From Treponema sp. UBA4377 (GTDB lineage Bacteria; Spirochaetota; Spirochaetia; Treponematales; Treponemataceae), in contig DGRX01000008.1 in NCBI GenBank assembly GCA_002391235.1, positions 603 through 64,602 of the forward strand: a stretch of DNA of 64,000 nucleotides, read 5' to 3'. Position numbers and translations under genes: made by a program. Under the pieces are notes generated by a model, which saw only the letters and a list, made by a program, of their open reading frames with translations, searched no databases and had not been told where the DNA came from. Of this stretch, positions 39,719 to 47,734 are shown in pieces (the stretch's first letter is position 1; each line of letters begins with the position of its first letter).

Positions 39719-40891
39719 CTACTTTATCGCTTTTTTAAGCGCGTCCTTTTTGTCGGTCTTTTCCCAACTGAATTCCTTGCGGCCAAAGTGTCCGTAAGAA
39801 GCTGTCGGAGAATAAACCGGCTTTTTAAGGTCAAGCGTCTTTATGATTCCCGCCGGGCTGCAGTCAAAGACCTTTGATACGGCCTTTGAAATTTCCGAGT
39901 CGGGAACTTTTCCAGTTCCAAAAGTGTCAACCATAATCGAAACCGGGAAGGGGACGCCTATCGCGTAGGCAAGCTCCACCTCGGCGCGGTCGGCAAGACC
40001 GGCGGCCACGATGTTCTTTGCGATGTAGCGCGCCATGTAGGCGGCCGAGCGGTCAACCTTTGACGGGTCCTTTCCGCTAAAGGCGCCGCCGCCGTGACGG
40101 CCCATTCCGCCGTAAGTGTCAACGATAATCTTTCGGCCAGTCAAGCCGGAATCTCCGTGCGGTCCTCCGACGACAAACTTTCCTGTGGGGTTGATGAAGT
40201 ACTTGGTCTTTTTGTCCAAAAGGCCGGTTGGCTCCAAAACGGGTTTGATGATTTGTTCGATCAAGTCGTCCTTGATTGTCTTGTATTTTACGTCTGGGTT
40301 GTGCTGGTGCGAAAGGACAACCGTGTCAATGTGAACGGGCTTGTGGCCTTCGTATTCCAACGTGACCTGGGCTTTGGCGTCCGGGCGCATCCATTCGATT
40401 TTCTTTGAATGGCGGGCCTTTGAGGCGGCGCGCAAAAGCTTGTGGGCGTACATAACGGGCGCGGGCATAAGCTCCGGCGTTTCGTTGCAAGCAAAGCCGA
40501 ACATCATTCCTTGGTCTCCGGCTCCTTGCTGGCCCTTGTATTCAGCGAGTCCTGTTCCTACGACGCCTTGGTTGATGTCCGGCGACTGCGTGTGAACGGT
40601 GTTCAAAACCGCCATCGAGTCGGCGTCAAGGCCGTAGTCGGCGTTTGTGTAGCCGATTTTGCGCGCAACGTCGCGCGCGATTGTTTGGATGTCCAGCTCC
40701 TTGAATTTGGTGGAAATTTCTCCTCCAACAAGAACCATTCCAGTCGTCGTAAAGCACTCGCAGGCAACGTGACTGTTAGGATCTTTTGCTAGACAAGCGT
40801 CCAACACTGCGTCTGAAATCTGGTCGCACACCTTGTCCGGGTGTCCTTCGCTTACAGATTCAGAGGTGAACAAATAACGTTCTTTAGTCAT
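39719..40891 (-). CDS. metK: S-adenosylmethionine synthetase
   Basis: MetK makes S-adenosylmethionine from methionine and ATP in the cytoplasm. 390 residues. Signatures: SESVSEGHPDKVCDQISDAV near residues 10-29 (His for ATP, Asp for Mg), GAGDQGMMFGFACNE near 117-131, and GGPHGDSGLTGRKIIVDTYG near 253-272, the glycine-rich P-loop-like motif. The start MTKERYLF is chosen because GGAGCGG lies just upstream and the family begins this way; the frame continues upstream without further homology. It supplies the methyl donor for the methyltransferases in the window, with no local regulation evident. Confidence 0.96.
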   Translation of the reverse strand: MTKERYLFTSESVSEGHPDKVCDQISDAVLDACLAKDPNSHVACECFTTTGMVLVGGEISTKFKELDIQTIARDVARKIGYTNADYGLDADSMAVLNTVHTQSPDINQGVVGTGLAEYKGQQGAGDQGMMFGFACNETPELMPAPVMYAHKLLRAASKARHSKKIEWMRPDAKAQVTLEYEGHKPVHIDTVVLSHQHNPDVKYKTIKDDLIEQIIKPVLEPTGLLDKKTKYFINPTGKFVVGGPHGDSGLTGRKIIVDTYGGMGRHGGGAFSGKDPSKVDRSAAYMARYIAKNIVAAGLADRAEVELAYAIGVPFPVSIMVDTFGTGKVPDSEISKAVSKVFDCSPAGIIKTLDLKKPVYSPTASYGHFGRKEFSWEKTDKKDALKKAIK

Positions 40892-40981
40892 TGTTCCGCT
40901 CCTAAAGATAAAGATTTTGTAGGCGGGCATGTGGCGAGCGCGTCCGCCTTTTTTGCAAGCGTTCAAATTCCCAAAAAAGAC

Positions 40982-41010
40982 TTGAACAACTTTGAAAAAT
41001 ATATTATAGT
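40982..41010 (+). promoter_or_regulatory. promoter of the CBM48 protein gene
   Basis: TTGAAC (40982-40987), 17-base spacer, TATAGT (41005-41010). A leader of about 23 bases with AAGGGGAT precedes the ATG at 41041. Confidence 0.6.
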
Positions 41011-41040
41011 ATTGTATCTTTTATTTCAAGGGGATAGCTT

Positions 41041-41358
41041 ATGCCTTTAAAAAAGACTTTTTCAAAAGATAAAAAAAAGTGTACTGTGACCTTTACTGTG
41101 ACTCCAGAGGCAGCTCAAGGCGCTGAGACAATCAACCTTGCCGGCGATTTCAACAGCTGGAGCAGCAAGGAAAATCCCCTAAAAAAAGGCAAGGACGGAA
41201 CTTTTTCCGTTAAGTTGACACTCGACGCCGGCCGCGAATACCAGTTCCGCTACTTAATCGACGGCAAAAAGTGGGAAAACGACTGGAAGGCCGACAAGTA
41301 CGTCGCCGCGCCTTACTCAAATGCCGACAACTCGGTTGTGTCGACCATAATTGAATAG
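41041..41358 (+). CDS. stand-alone CBM48 (glycogen-binding) domain protein
   Basis: A 105-residue protein that is almost entirely one AMPK-type/CBM48 beta-sandwich: INLAGDFNSWSSKENPLKKG near residues 31-50 with the conserved Trp of NxW, DGTFSVKLTLDAGREYQFRYLIDGKKWENDW near 52-82, and AAPYSNADNSVVSTI at the end. Such domains bind glycogen or alpha-glucans and normally sit at the front of branching or debranching enzymes; here no catalytic domain follows. There is no signal peptide, so it is cytoplasmic. It may target partner proteins to glycogen or have lost sugar binding. It has its own promoter and lies opposite metK. Confidence 0.88.
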   Translation: MPLKKTFSKDKKKCTVTFTVTPEAAQGAETINLAGDFNSWSSKENPLKKGKDGTFSVKLTLDAGREYQFRYLIDGKKWENDWKADKYVAAPYSNADNSVVSTIIE

Positions 41359-41382
41359 TTGACCATAAAACGGCGCCGTTTT

Positions 41383-41425
41383 GCTAGTGGTAATATTTAC
41401 GTGTCCGCTCGCGCGGACTACTGGC
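41383..41425. repeat. structured repeat with GTCCGC-TCGC-GCGGAC hairpin, copy 2
   Basis: Inner hairpin GTCCGCTCGCGCGGAC (41403-41418) is identical to 3403-3418. Outer segments TTGCTAGT and ACTGGCAA can pair with one mismatch. As with copy 1 it follows the stop codon of a plus-strand gene within 35 bases. Confidence 0.5.
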
Positions 41426-41446
41426 AATACGTCGCCGCGCCTCAAT

Positions 41447-41476
41447 AAAAAAACCGCTCCTTTCGGGGCGGTTTTT
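41447..41476. terminator. bidirectional intrinsic terminator
   Basis: CCGCTCC-TTTC-GGGGCGG (41454-41471) flanked by seven A and five T. It separates the convergent CBM48 and pheS genes. Confidence 0.85.
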
Positions 41477-41487
41477 GTTTTTGCGAA

Positions 41488-43044
41488 TTAGAACTTTGCC
41501 TTGCGCAAGCGGACGCGCTCGATGTCCTCGCTGAACAGCTCGCGCAAATCGTTAAGGCCCAGCGCCATGAGCGCCATGCGGTCGATTCCGATTCCCCAGG
41601 CCAAGACGGGAACGTCAACGCCCATCGCCTTTGTGACTTCCGGCCTAAAGATGCCCGATCCGCCAAGCTCAAACCAGCCCAACTTGGGGTGCTTGATGTG
41701 GACTTCGATGCTGGGCTCGGTAAAGGGGAAGTAGCCCGGAACGTATTTCACTTCCGTCGCGCCCGCGATTTCCTTGGCGAACATTTCCAAAAAGCCCAAA
41801 AGCGTTCGCAAGTTGACGTCGTTGCCCAAAACAATTCCTTCCGTCTGGTAAAAGTCGCTAAGGTGGGTCGCGTCAACCTTGTCGTATCTAAAGCAGCGGG
41901 CGATTCCAAAGTATTTTCCGGGAATCTTGGCCTTGTGCAGCTGGTGGGCGCTCAAAACCGTTCCCTGGCTTCGCAAAATCAAGCGGCGGGTGAACTCGTT
42001 GTCAAACTGGTAGTTCCAGCCGCGGCTTCCGCTGTTTCCGCCGTTTTCGTGGACGGCCTTTACGTTAGAAAGATATGGCTCCTCGATTGCCTTTGCGTGC
42101 GTCGGGTTTTTGATGCGGTAAACGTCGTGGATGTCGCGAGCGGCGTGGAACTGCGGCATAAAAAGCGCGTCGCCGTTCCAGAATTCGGTCTCGACAAGCG
42201 GGCCGTCAAACTCTTCAAAGCCAAGCGAGCAAAGCTTGTCCTTTACAGATTCCAAGAACTGGACATAGGGATTTGTGCGGCCCGGTATCATTCTTGCCGG
42301 CGGAACGCCGATGTTGTAGCCGCGGAAAGAGCCTTTTTTCCATTCGCCCGAGGCCAGCATGGCCGGAGTGATTTCTCCGATTTCGTTTCCTGTGATGCCG
42401 GCGCTTTTAAGGGCTTCGGCGACTTTTGAGGCGGCTTCCTTTAGTTTGTAAAGGACTGTTTCGCGCTCGATTGTGCGGAAGGGAGTTTCCGACACGCCGC
42501 GCTTTTTGGTCAAGCCGCCCATTACTTCCAACTCTTCCTTGGAAAGGTTGGCCGCGTCAAGCGTTGAGTTTTCAGCGGCGGCCGCCTTTTGGACCAAGGC
42601 CTTTGCCACCGTGATTCTTTGCGGCAAGGGCTTTCCTGTGGCCTCGGCTTTTTTTTCGGCGTTCATCTGCAAGACGCCTTCCTTGCTCAAAGGGCCAAAG
42701 GCTGAACCGACGTCTTTTCCTTCTATGTTCAAGGCCGCCGCGATTTCGGGCATGGACTTGGCTCCCTCTTTTTGAAGGAGGCTTACGATTTTTTCTTCTA
42801 CAAAGCCCTCGGCTTGAACCTTGCGGCCAAAGTCGGTCAATTCAAAATAGGTGTGGGGCGTTCTGGCCACTTCGGCCAAGAGCTCTTTTCCCATAAGCCA
42901 GCTAAAGGCTTGGTTTGCGTGGCCTTCCTTGTAGCCAAGCTCTGACTGGAGTTTTGCCGAAGTAAGCTCGTCCTTAAGGCCGTAGCGGAGCAAAACTTTT
43001 GTTTCCAAAGGGTGGAGGTTTTTGATGATGCTGGAGATGTCCAT
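41488..43044 (-). CDS. pheS: phenylalanine-tRNA ligase alpha subunit, archaeal/spirochaetal type
   Basis: PheS charges tRNA-Phe together with PheT. At 518 residues it is the long type found in archaea, eukaryotes and spirochaetes rather than the 330-residue bacterial form. Residues about 1-190 form winged-helix tRNA-binding domains (KLQSELGYKEGHANQAFSWL). The class II catalytic core follows: NPYVQFLESVKDKLCSLGFEEFDGPLVETEFWN near 257-289, FDNEFTRRLILRSQGTVLSAHQL near 346-368, YQTEGIVLGNDV near 401-412, and WFELGGSGIFRPEVTKAMG near 457-475. pheT is not in the window. AAGGAC precedes the ATG. Confidence 0.94.
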   Translation of the reverse strand: MDISSIIKNLHPLETKVLLRYGLKDELTSAKLQSELGYKEGHANQAFSWLMGKELLAEVARTPHTYFELTDFGRKVQAEGFVEEKIVSLLQKEGAKSMPEIAAALNIEGKDVGSAFGPLSKEGVLQMNAEKKAEATGKPLPQRITVAKALVQKAAAAENSTLDAANLSKEELEVMGGLTKKRGVSETPFRTIERETVLYKLKEAASKVAEALKSAGITGNEIGEITPAMLASGEWKKGSFRGYNIGVPPARMIPGRTNPYVQFLESVKDKLCSLGFEEFDGPLVETEFWNGDALFMPQFHAARDIHDVYRIKNPTHAKAIEEPYLSNVKAVHENGGNSGSRGWNYQFDNEFTRRLILRSQGTVLSAHQLHKAKIPGKYFGIARCFRYDKVDATHLSDFYQTEGIVLGNDVNLRTLLGFLEMFAKEIAGATEVKYVPGYFPFTEPSIEVHIKHPKLGWFELGGSGIFRPEVTKAMGVDVPVLAWGIGIDRMALMALGLNDLRELFSEDIERVRLRKAKF

Positions 43045-43070
43045 TTTATTAAATAGTCCTTGTAAATTTA

Positions 43071-43107
43071 AAGAAACGCCAAGTCGTTTGGACCCGGCGT
43101 TTCTTTT
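43071..43107 (-). terminator. hairpin terminator
   Basis: AAGAAACGCC (43071-43080) pairs perfectly with GGCGTTTCTT (43096-43105) over a 15-base loop. It probably ends the upstream minus-strand operon before pheS. Confidence 0.65.
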
Positions 43108-43119
43108 TAGTTTGTTTTT

Positions 43120-43515
43120 TTAGCGCTGGAATTTGACTTGGCAAGCGTATGTGGCCTGCTTGAGTCCGCGCGCGTTCTTTTTGTATGAAAGGCGGTCCTG
43201 CTTCATGTACTTGTAGCCGTAGTAGTTGTGCTCAAGCTGGAAGTCGTTGAGACAGGCGTGGATGACTTCGCGGGCTTCCGCTTCCTTGAATGAAACTTCA
43301 AGGCAAGAGAAGTAAATGCGAACTTCGTCCAAGGCCGCGATGTATTCGATGCGAACTTGGGCCGTCTTGTTTGTTGTGTGAATGTCCTCGGGAACGATAA
43401 CCTGAACGCTTGTATCCAACGGCTCGCCATTGTCGTCAATTTCAGCGGATTTATCTTTGGCATAGGCCATAGAAAGAGCCATCATAATCGCGATGATTCC
43501 AAGAAATTTTTTCAT
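43120..43515 (-). CDS. small exported protein of unknown function
   Basis: A 131-residue protein with a signal peptide (residues 1-19, cleavage after AYA) and a compact alpha/beta mature part. Four aromatic-rich strands (VRIEYIAALDEVRIYFSCLEVSF) are followed by EAREVIHACLNDFQLEHNYYGYKY and a basic end. Three cysteines remain in the mature part. No family is recognised. GGAGG lies five to seven bases from the ATG. It follows the 43533-44243 gene on the same strand by 17 bases and may be the last member of that operon. Confidence 0.72.
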   Translation of the reverse strand: MKKFLGIIAIMMALSMAYAKDKSAEIDDNGEPLDTSVQVIVPEDIHTTNKTAQVRIEYIAALDEVRIYFSCLEVSFKEAEAREVIHACLNDFQLEHNYYGYKYMKQDRLSYKKNARGLKQATYACQVKFQR

Positions 43516-43532
43516 AATTAGCCTCCTGTAAG

Positions 43533-44243
43533 CTAAAAATTCTGGTACTCTTTTATTATACCAGTTTCCAGAAAAAAATCAAGTTGTAATTGATATTCTC
43601 CGGAATTTATTAAAATCGCCGGAATTTTGTTTATCAACACCCTTCCGGTAATCTGCTTGGGTTTGTTTTTTAGGATTTTTCTATAGTAATTCCTGACCGC
43701 GTCTTTTAGGGCGTTTTGGGCCGCCTCTTGGATTCCTTCAAAGCCCTTTGAGACCTTTCCGCCGCCGATGCCCATAATCCGCGGGTTCTTTACGTCCGCC
43801 CACTGATTCCAGCTTTGAACCATTCCCTCGTCGCGCTCAAAGTTTGCCCAGCAATGCACTTTGCTTTGGTCAAACCAAGGCTGCTCGTAAAAAATTTTTT
43901 TGCTTTCGGCTTCAAAGGAGCGGATTTCCTTGGCCTCAAAGTATTCGGGAACGCCGCGCAGCCTGTCGCTGGGCGTGTAGTCAAATTCCCAGCCGTAGAC
44001 CATTCCGTTCAGCAAAAAGGGCGTTATCGCTTTCATTTGGCGGATCGCGTAGTCAAAAACGCCCGCGTCGTAGTCGGGCTTTTCAAGGCCGGGATAGGCG
44101 TCCAGCTGGGCCCAAAGGGGCAGGCGGATTTTTCGTTGGAACGAAAGTTCTTGCGCGGCGGCGTTTGGCGGCGGCAAGACGGACGCAAGCGCGATTGCCG
44201 CGATGGCGAGGATTTTTGTTTTTACCGTAACGCGTCTTTCCAT
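43533..44243 (-). CDS. exported protein of unknown function, overlapping the rhomboid gene
   Basis: A 236-residue protein with a signal peptide (TKILAIAAIALASVLPPPNAAAQ) and no later membrane segment; probably periplasmic. It has a Trp/Tyr-rich N-terminal part (RLPLWAQLDAYPGLEKPDYD, GMVYGWEFDYTPSDRLRGV) and a C-terminal alpha/beta part (AAQNALKDAVRNYYRKILKN, VLINKIPAILINSGEYQL). I know no family name. The ATG at 44243 lies 22 bases inside the rhomboid reading frame, so the two are translationally coupled; a longer in-frame start upstream would lack a signal peptide at its N terminus. Confidence 0.7.
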   Translation of the reverse strand: MERRVTVKTKILAIAAIALASVLPPPNAAAQELSFQRKIRLPLWAQLDAYPGLEKPDYDAGVFDYAIRQMKAITPFLLNGMVYGWEFDYTPSDRLRGVPEYFEAKEIRSFEAESKKIFYEQPWFDQSKVHCWANFERDEGMVQSWNQWADVKNPRIMGIGGGKVSKGFEGIQEAAQNALKDAVRNYYRKILKNKPKQITGRVLINKIPAILINSGEYQLQLDFFLETGIIKEYQNF

Positions 44244-44863
44244 ACCTTTAACGGGTTCACTCCGTACCTGGCCAGGCAATAAATCCAAGCCGCCGCGAAT
44301 CCGCTCAAATGAGTCATGTGCGCGACGCCTTGGTTCATTCCAAAGACCTGCTCAAAAACCGCGATTCCCGCGTAAATCGCAACCAAAATTGGAGCCGGCG
44401 CGGGAACTATTCCCATTATAAACACTGTGGAGCGGGGAAAGATTACAGCGAAAAGCAACAAAACCGCGTAAACCGCTCCGCTGGCTCCGACCAAAAGGAC
44501 GCCGTAAAAGCCGGCCGCAAGGTAAATCGCAAGGCTTGCCGCTCCGCAAAGGATTCCGCACAAAAGGTAGAACAAAAGAAATTCCTTGCTGCCCAGCTGC
44601 CGCTCTATGTAAAGGCCAAAGAACAAAAGGCCTATCATGTTTCCCAGCAAGTGCGACCAAGAGCCGTGCATGAACATGTAGGTCAAAAGCTGCCAATAAT
44701 AATGCGCCCGCGTGAACAAGACCGGCTGCAAGCCAAAAAGGTATTGGAAATTGGCGTTGCGGCCGCTTCCTGTAAGGATAAAGGCGGCGACATTGACGGC
44801 GACGATTATTAGCGTGGCGTAGTTGAACGAATACGAGAATTTTTTATGAAGTATGTTTTGCAT
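44222..44863 (-). CDS. rhomboid family intramembrane serine protease
   Basis: A 213-residue membrane protease with six hydrophobic segments. Visible are HGSWSHLLGNMIGLLFFGLYIE near 72-93 (His and Asn of the oxyanion region), the catalytic serine in VGASGAVYAVLLLFAVIF near 135-152 (GxSG), and the catalytic His in MTHLSGFAAAWIYC near 190-203. Rhomboids cut membrane-anchored proteins within the bilayer; substrates here are unknown, but the coupled exported protein downstream is a candidate. It starts 2 bases after the diguanylate cyclase stop, so it belongs to the four-gene operon starting at 47586. Confidence 0.92.
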   Translation of the reverse strand: MQNILHKKFSYSFNYATLIIVAVNVAAFILTGSGRNANFQYLFGLQPVLFTRAHYYWQLLTYMFMHGSWSHLLGNMIGLLFFGLYIERQLGSKEFLLFYLLCGILCGAASLAIYLAAGFYGVLLVGASGAVYAVLLLFAVIFPRSTVFIMGIVPAPAPILVAIYAGIAVFEQVFGMNQGVAHMTHLSGFAAAWIYCLARYGVNPLKVWKDALR

Positions 44864-44865
44864 GC

Positions 44866-45990
44866 TTAGTTTTCTGTTTTGACGGCAGACCCGATGATTT
44901 CTTTGCTGGCAAAAGTTATTCGGTTGCGGCCTGACGTTTTTGAAACGTAAAGGGCCTTGTCGGCTTGCTCAACAAATTCCTTGGCGTTGGCGACCCGGTT
45001 CTCCTCCAAGTCAAACACGCTTACTCCGCCCGAAATCGTAACGTGGACTTTCGTTCCTTCGTATTCAAAGTTCGTGTTTTCGATGTTGCTTCTTATGCGC
45101 TCGGCCACTTGCAAGGCGTCGTCTTTTAACGTGTTGGGAAGCATTACGGTAAATTCCTCTCCGCCGTAACGGCTGGCCATGTCTTGGGCGCGGATTGAGC
45201 TTTTTATGATTTTGGCCACCGTTGTAAGAACGTAGTCTCCGCAAGCGTGGCCGTAGGTGTCGTTGAATATCTTAAAGTGGTCGATGTCGAACATTATGAC
45301 GCCCATCGGCAGTCCCTGCGCGTTGGCCAGATCCAGCTTGTCGGTCAGCTGGTTGAAGAAGTAGTACTTTAGCTTTAGGCGGGTCATCATGTCGGTTGAA
45401 GAGCGCTCCAAAAGCGCCGCGTTGTTGATCGCCATGCTGGCCAAAGACGCTATGTTCAATATTTGCTTTATGTCGTAGTCGTTGAAAGAAGTTCCGTCGC
45501 CCAAGTCCATTCGCTCGCCCAAAAGCAAAATGCCGTTCATGCGGTTCTTTTGAAAAAGGGGAACGATGAGGGACGGCTGCAATGAATAAATTTGGTCAAG
45601 CTTTTCATTTGGCAGCGCGCTCTGGATGTCGCGGACAAAGAAAACCCTTTCCTTTTCGTTAAGGACTTCCACAACAGGGTCGTTCATCGGAATCGTATAG
45701 TCGATCGCGCTGTTCAAGTCCATTCCGGTGTAGTTGTTGCTAAGGCTGTAGGCTTCGGCCTCAAAGTCGTCAAGGACAAAAATGCCGGCGCCTAACACGC
45801 GCATCTGGCACATGCAAGTGTAAAGAATTGATTCAATCAGCGTGGAGTAGTCCAAGGTGGAACACAAAGAACGGGCGATCTCCAGCAATTGCTGGACATC
45901 GTAAAGGCGTTTTTCGTAGCGCTCTGTGAGTTGGTCAATTGTCTCGTTCTTGCCGGCTTCCAATTCAAAGCCGTGTTCATTGTTCTTCAT
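44866..45990 (-). CDS. GAF-GGDEF diguanylate cyclase
   Basis: A 374-residue cytoplasmic enzyme making cyclic di-GMP from two GTP. A short coiled coil (TIDQLTERYEKRLYDVQQLL) precedes a GAF sensor domain near residues 30-190 (YTIPMNDPVVEVLNEKERVF, SLIVPLFQKNRMNGILLLGE). The GGDEF domain covers about 200-365: MGVIMFDIDHFKIFNDTYGH near 227-246 and the active-site RYGGEEF near 274-280. RAQD five residues before it matches the inhibitory I-site RxxD, so product inhibition is expected. The start lies 3 bases from the stop of the upstream DUF5312-type gene. Confidence 0.94.
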   Translation of the reverse strand: MKNNEHGFELEAGKNETIDQLTERYEKRLYDVQQLLEIARSLCSTLDYSTLIESILYTCMCQMRVLGAGIFVLDDFEAEAYSLSNNYTGMDLNSAIDYTIPMNDPVVEVLNEKERVFFVRDIQSALPNEKLDQIYSLQPSLIVPLFQKNRMNGILLLGERMDLGDGTSFNDYDIKQILNIASLASMAINNAALLERSSTDMMTRLKLKYYFFNQLTDKLDLANAQGLPMGVIMFDIDHFKIFNDTYGHACGDYVLTTVAKIIKSSIRAQDMASRYGGEEFTVMLPNTLKDDALQVAERIRSNIENTNFEYEGTKVHVTISGGVSVFDLEENRVANAKEFVEQADKALYVSKTSGRNRITFASKEIIGSAVKTEN

Positions 45991-45993
45991 TCG

Positions 45994-47586
45994 CTATATT
46001 TCTTTGGCCTTCTTTATTATAACATAATTTCTTATAATATCAAAGAAATTTTTCCACAAGGGATATTGCAATTCCAGCAAGGAAGTGCTTTCCCTGTTCC
46101 TGGAAGAAAACATAATTCCCTTTAAATTGGATACAAGTTCGCTCTTTGAGCGCTTTGTGTCCGTGATGCAGTCGCCCAAGTTGTCGTGCAGCAGCAAAAG
46201 CAGGGACGACACTTTTTGGATTATCTCCTTTGCCTCGTTATTAATTGTATCGACTAAATTCGTCAGTTTTTTAGAGAAATCGGCGTTCTTGTGGCTGTCG
46301 GCTATCAGGCTGTTTATCGAGCTCAAGCTGTACTTTTTGCCGGAGCCAAAGGAGTCCTCAAATTGCGCGATTAAATTCATGCTGTCGTTGACGGCGAAAA
46401 CCGTTTGCGAAAAAGAGGTTTTTATCGCCGGATTTGTGAACAAGCCTTCAACGACGATGTCGTTGACGACGTTGCGGATCGGCTCGGAGTAGTATCTTTT
46501 TAGGAAGGTTTTAAGGACCCTAAGCGGCATTACCCACATAAAGTTTGTCGCGGCGTTCTTTCCGATAATGTCCATCGTGTCGCTGTTGTAGCCGGCCAAG
46601 GGCTCGATTTTTGAGTCCGGAAAAAGAACGTCGATTTCCTGCTTTACGTAATTGTCCTTCATCTCGTTCAGAATTCTCTGCTCGTCGGCGACAAACTGCT
46701 TTTGGATTTCTTCGGCGAAGTTTTTGCGGACGTTTTCCTTGTAGCTGGCCTTTTGCGGAGTGAAGTTTGGGTCGCCCTTGGCCAGGCAGATAAAGCCCTT
46801 TAATGTGGCCGCGTTGAGCGTTCTGGTCAAAAGCGCGTGGATTCTGCGCAGGTTTTGCAAGAGCTCCTTTTTTGTCCTTGTGTCGTTTGGCGTTCCGTTT
46901 AAAAGCTCGTTTAGCGCCAAGATGGCGTTCCCCACCGGCATTGTGATCGAGTAGTCGGCGGTCAAATAATAAAGGTCAAGGAAAGTGTTTTCCAAAGCTG
47001 CCGGCGGAATCGGGCTGTAGTCAGGAACGTAGTCCGCGTCTCCGTGCTTTGTGGCGAACTCGTCGTCAAAAAGCTGAAGAGGCGACACAAAGTTAAAGTG
47101 GCACAAGTCGGCCAACTGGTGCAGGGAGGTTATAACCTCGTCCATTTTGGAAAACTGCGGCCCGTTCAAGTCGTTTACGATTTTTTCCAAGCTTTTCCTT
47201 TGGTCGTCAAAGGCGCCGCGCTGGCCGTTCCCGCCCATTTTTAGCGCCTGCTTTTTCAGCTCCTCGTAGGAAAGCGAGTCCAAAATGCGCTTGTCTTCTT
47301 CGGTGTAGCCGGTGACAATCAGCTCCTCCTCAAAGCGGTGGTTGCGCCTGATGTCGGGGCTTGCGATTGTGTTGTCCAAGATGTTGGCTATGGGCTGGAT
47401 GTTCTCGTAAAGGATTTTCAGCGCTTCGGCAAAGTTCGGCTGGACCAAGTCATTCTTAAACAAAGCGGCTGGATGAAGGCGAAGTTCGCTTTCTATTTTG
47501 CGGAGCTTGATTTTTTTTTGCACTTCCGGCGTGTTTGAACGGAACAAAAGGTCCAAAAAGTCCGTCAATGCTTGCATGAATGACAT
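45994..47586 (-). CDS. DUF5312-type spirochaetal protein
   Basis: A 530-residue mainly helical protein without signal peptide, which I believe belongs to the spirochaete-restricted family DUF5312 (recognition moderate). Helical segments include IKLRKIESELRLHPAALFKN near 22-41, YTEEDKRILDSLSYEELKKQ near 95-114 and LLQNLRRIHALLTRTLNAAT near 245-264. It opens the operon with the GGDEF protein, the rhomboid and an exported protein, suggesting a shared envelope or signalling role that is otherwise unknown. The ATG at 47586 is set by the promoter nine bases upstream; the reading frame continues 36 codons further back through that promoter. Confidence 0.75.
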   Translation of the reverse strand: MSFMQALTDFLDLLFRSNTPEVQKKIKLRKIESELRLHPAALFKNDLVQPNFAEALKILYENIQPIANILDNTIASPDIRRNHRFEEELIVTGYTEEDKRILDSLSYEELKKQALKMGGNGQRGAFDDQRKSLEKIVNDLNGPQFSKMDEVITSLHQLADLCHFNFVSPLQLFDDEFATKHGDADYVPDYSPIPPAALENTFLDLYYLTADYSITMPVGNAILALNELLNGTPNDTRTKKELLQNLRRIHALLTRTLNAATLKGFICLAKGDPNFTPQKASYKENVRKNFAEEIQKQFVADEQRILNEMKDNYVKQEIDVLFPDSKIEPLAGYNSDTMDIIGKNAATNFMWVMPLRVLKTFLKRYYSEPIRNVVNDIVVEGLFTNPAIKTSFSQTVFAVNDSMNLIAQFEDSFGSGKKYSLSSINSLIADSHKNADFSKKLTNLVDTINNEAKEIIQKVSSLLLLLHDNLGDCITDTKRSKSELVSNLKGIMFSSRNRESTSLLELQYPLWKNFFDIIRNYVIIKKAKEI

Positions 47587-47663
47587 ATCGTTTCTATTAT
47601 AATACAGTATTCTGATTTTTGCAATAAGAAAAATTTGACAAAATCCACAAATGGCGCTATTAT
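47587..47663. promoter_or_regulatory. divergent promoters of the DUF5312 operon and tatD
   Basis: Minus strand: TTGCAA (47624-47619), 17-base spacer, TATAAT (47601-47596), 9 bases to ATG 47586, predicted nearly leaderless. Plus strand: TTGACA (47635-47640), 17-base spacer, TATTAT (47658-47663), giving tatD a leader of about 65 bases. The -35 boxes are 10 bases apart. Confidence 0.75.
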
Positions 47664-47734
47664 TTATAGATATAAAATGTAGGTTTCGCCGCAAGGGCGC
47701 GATTTACTCACCACAGCTTTTTAGGACATAAGCC

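Noticed and set aside
41689..42429. 246-codon open frame antisense to pheS
   Set aside because: It is a mirror of a strongly coding gene; third-position bias explains the absence of stops.
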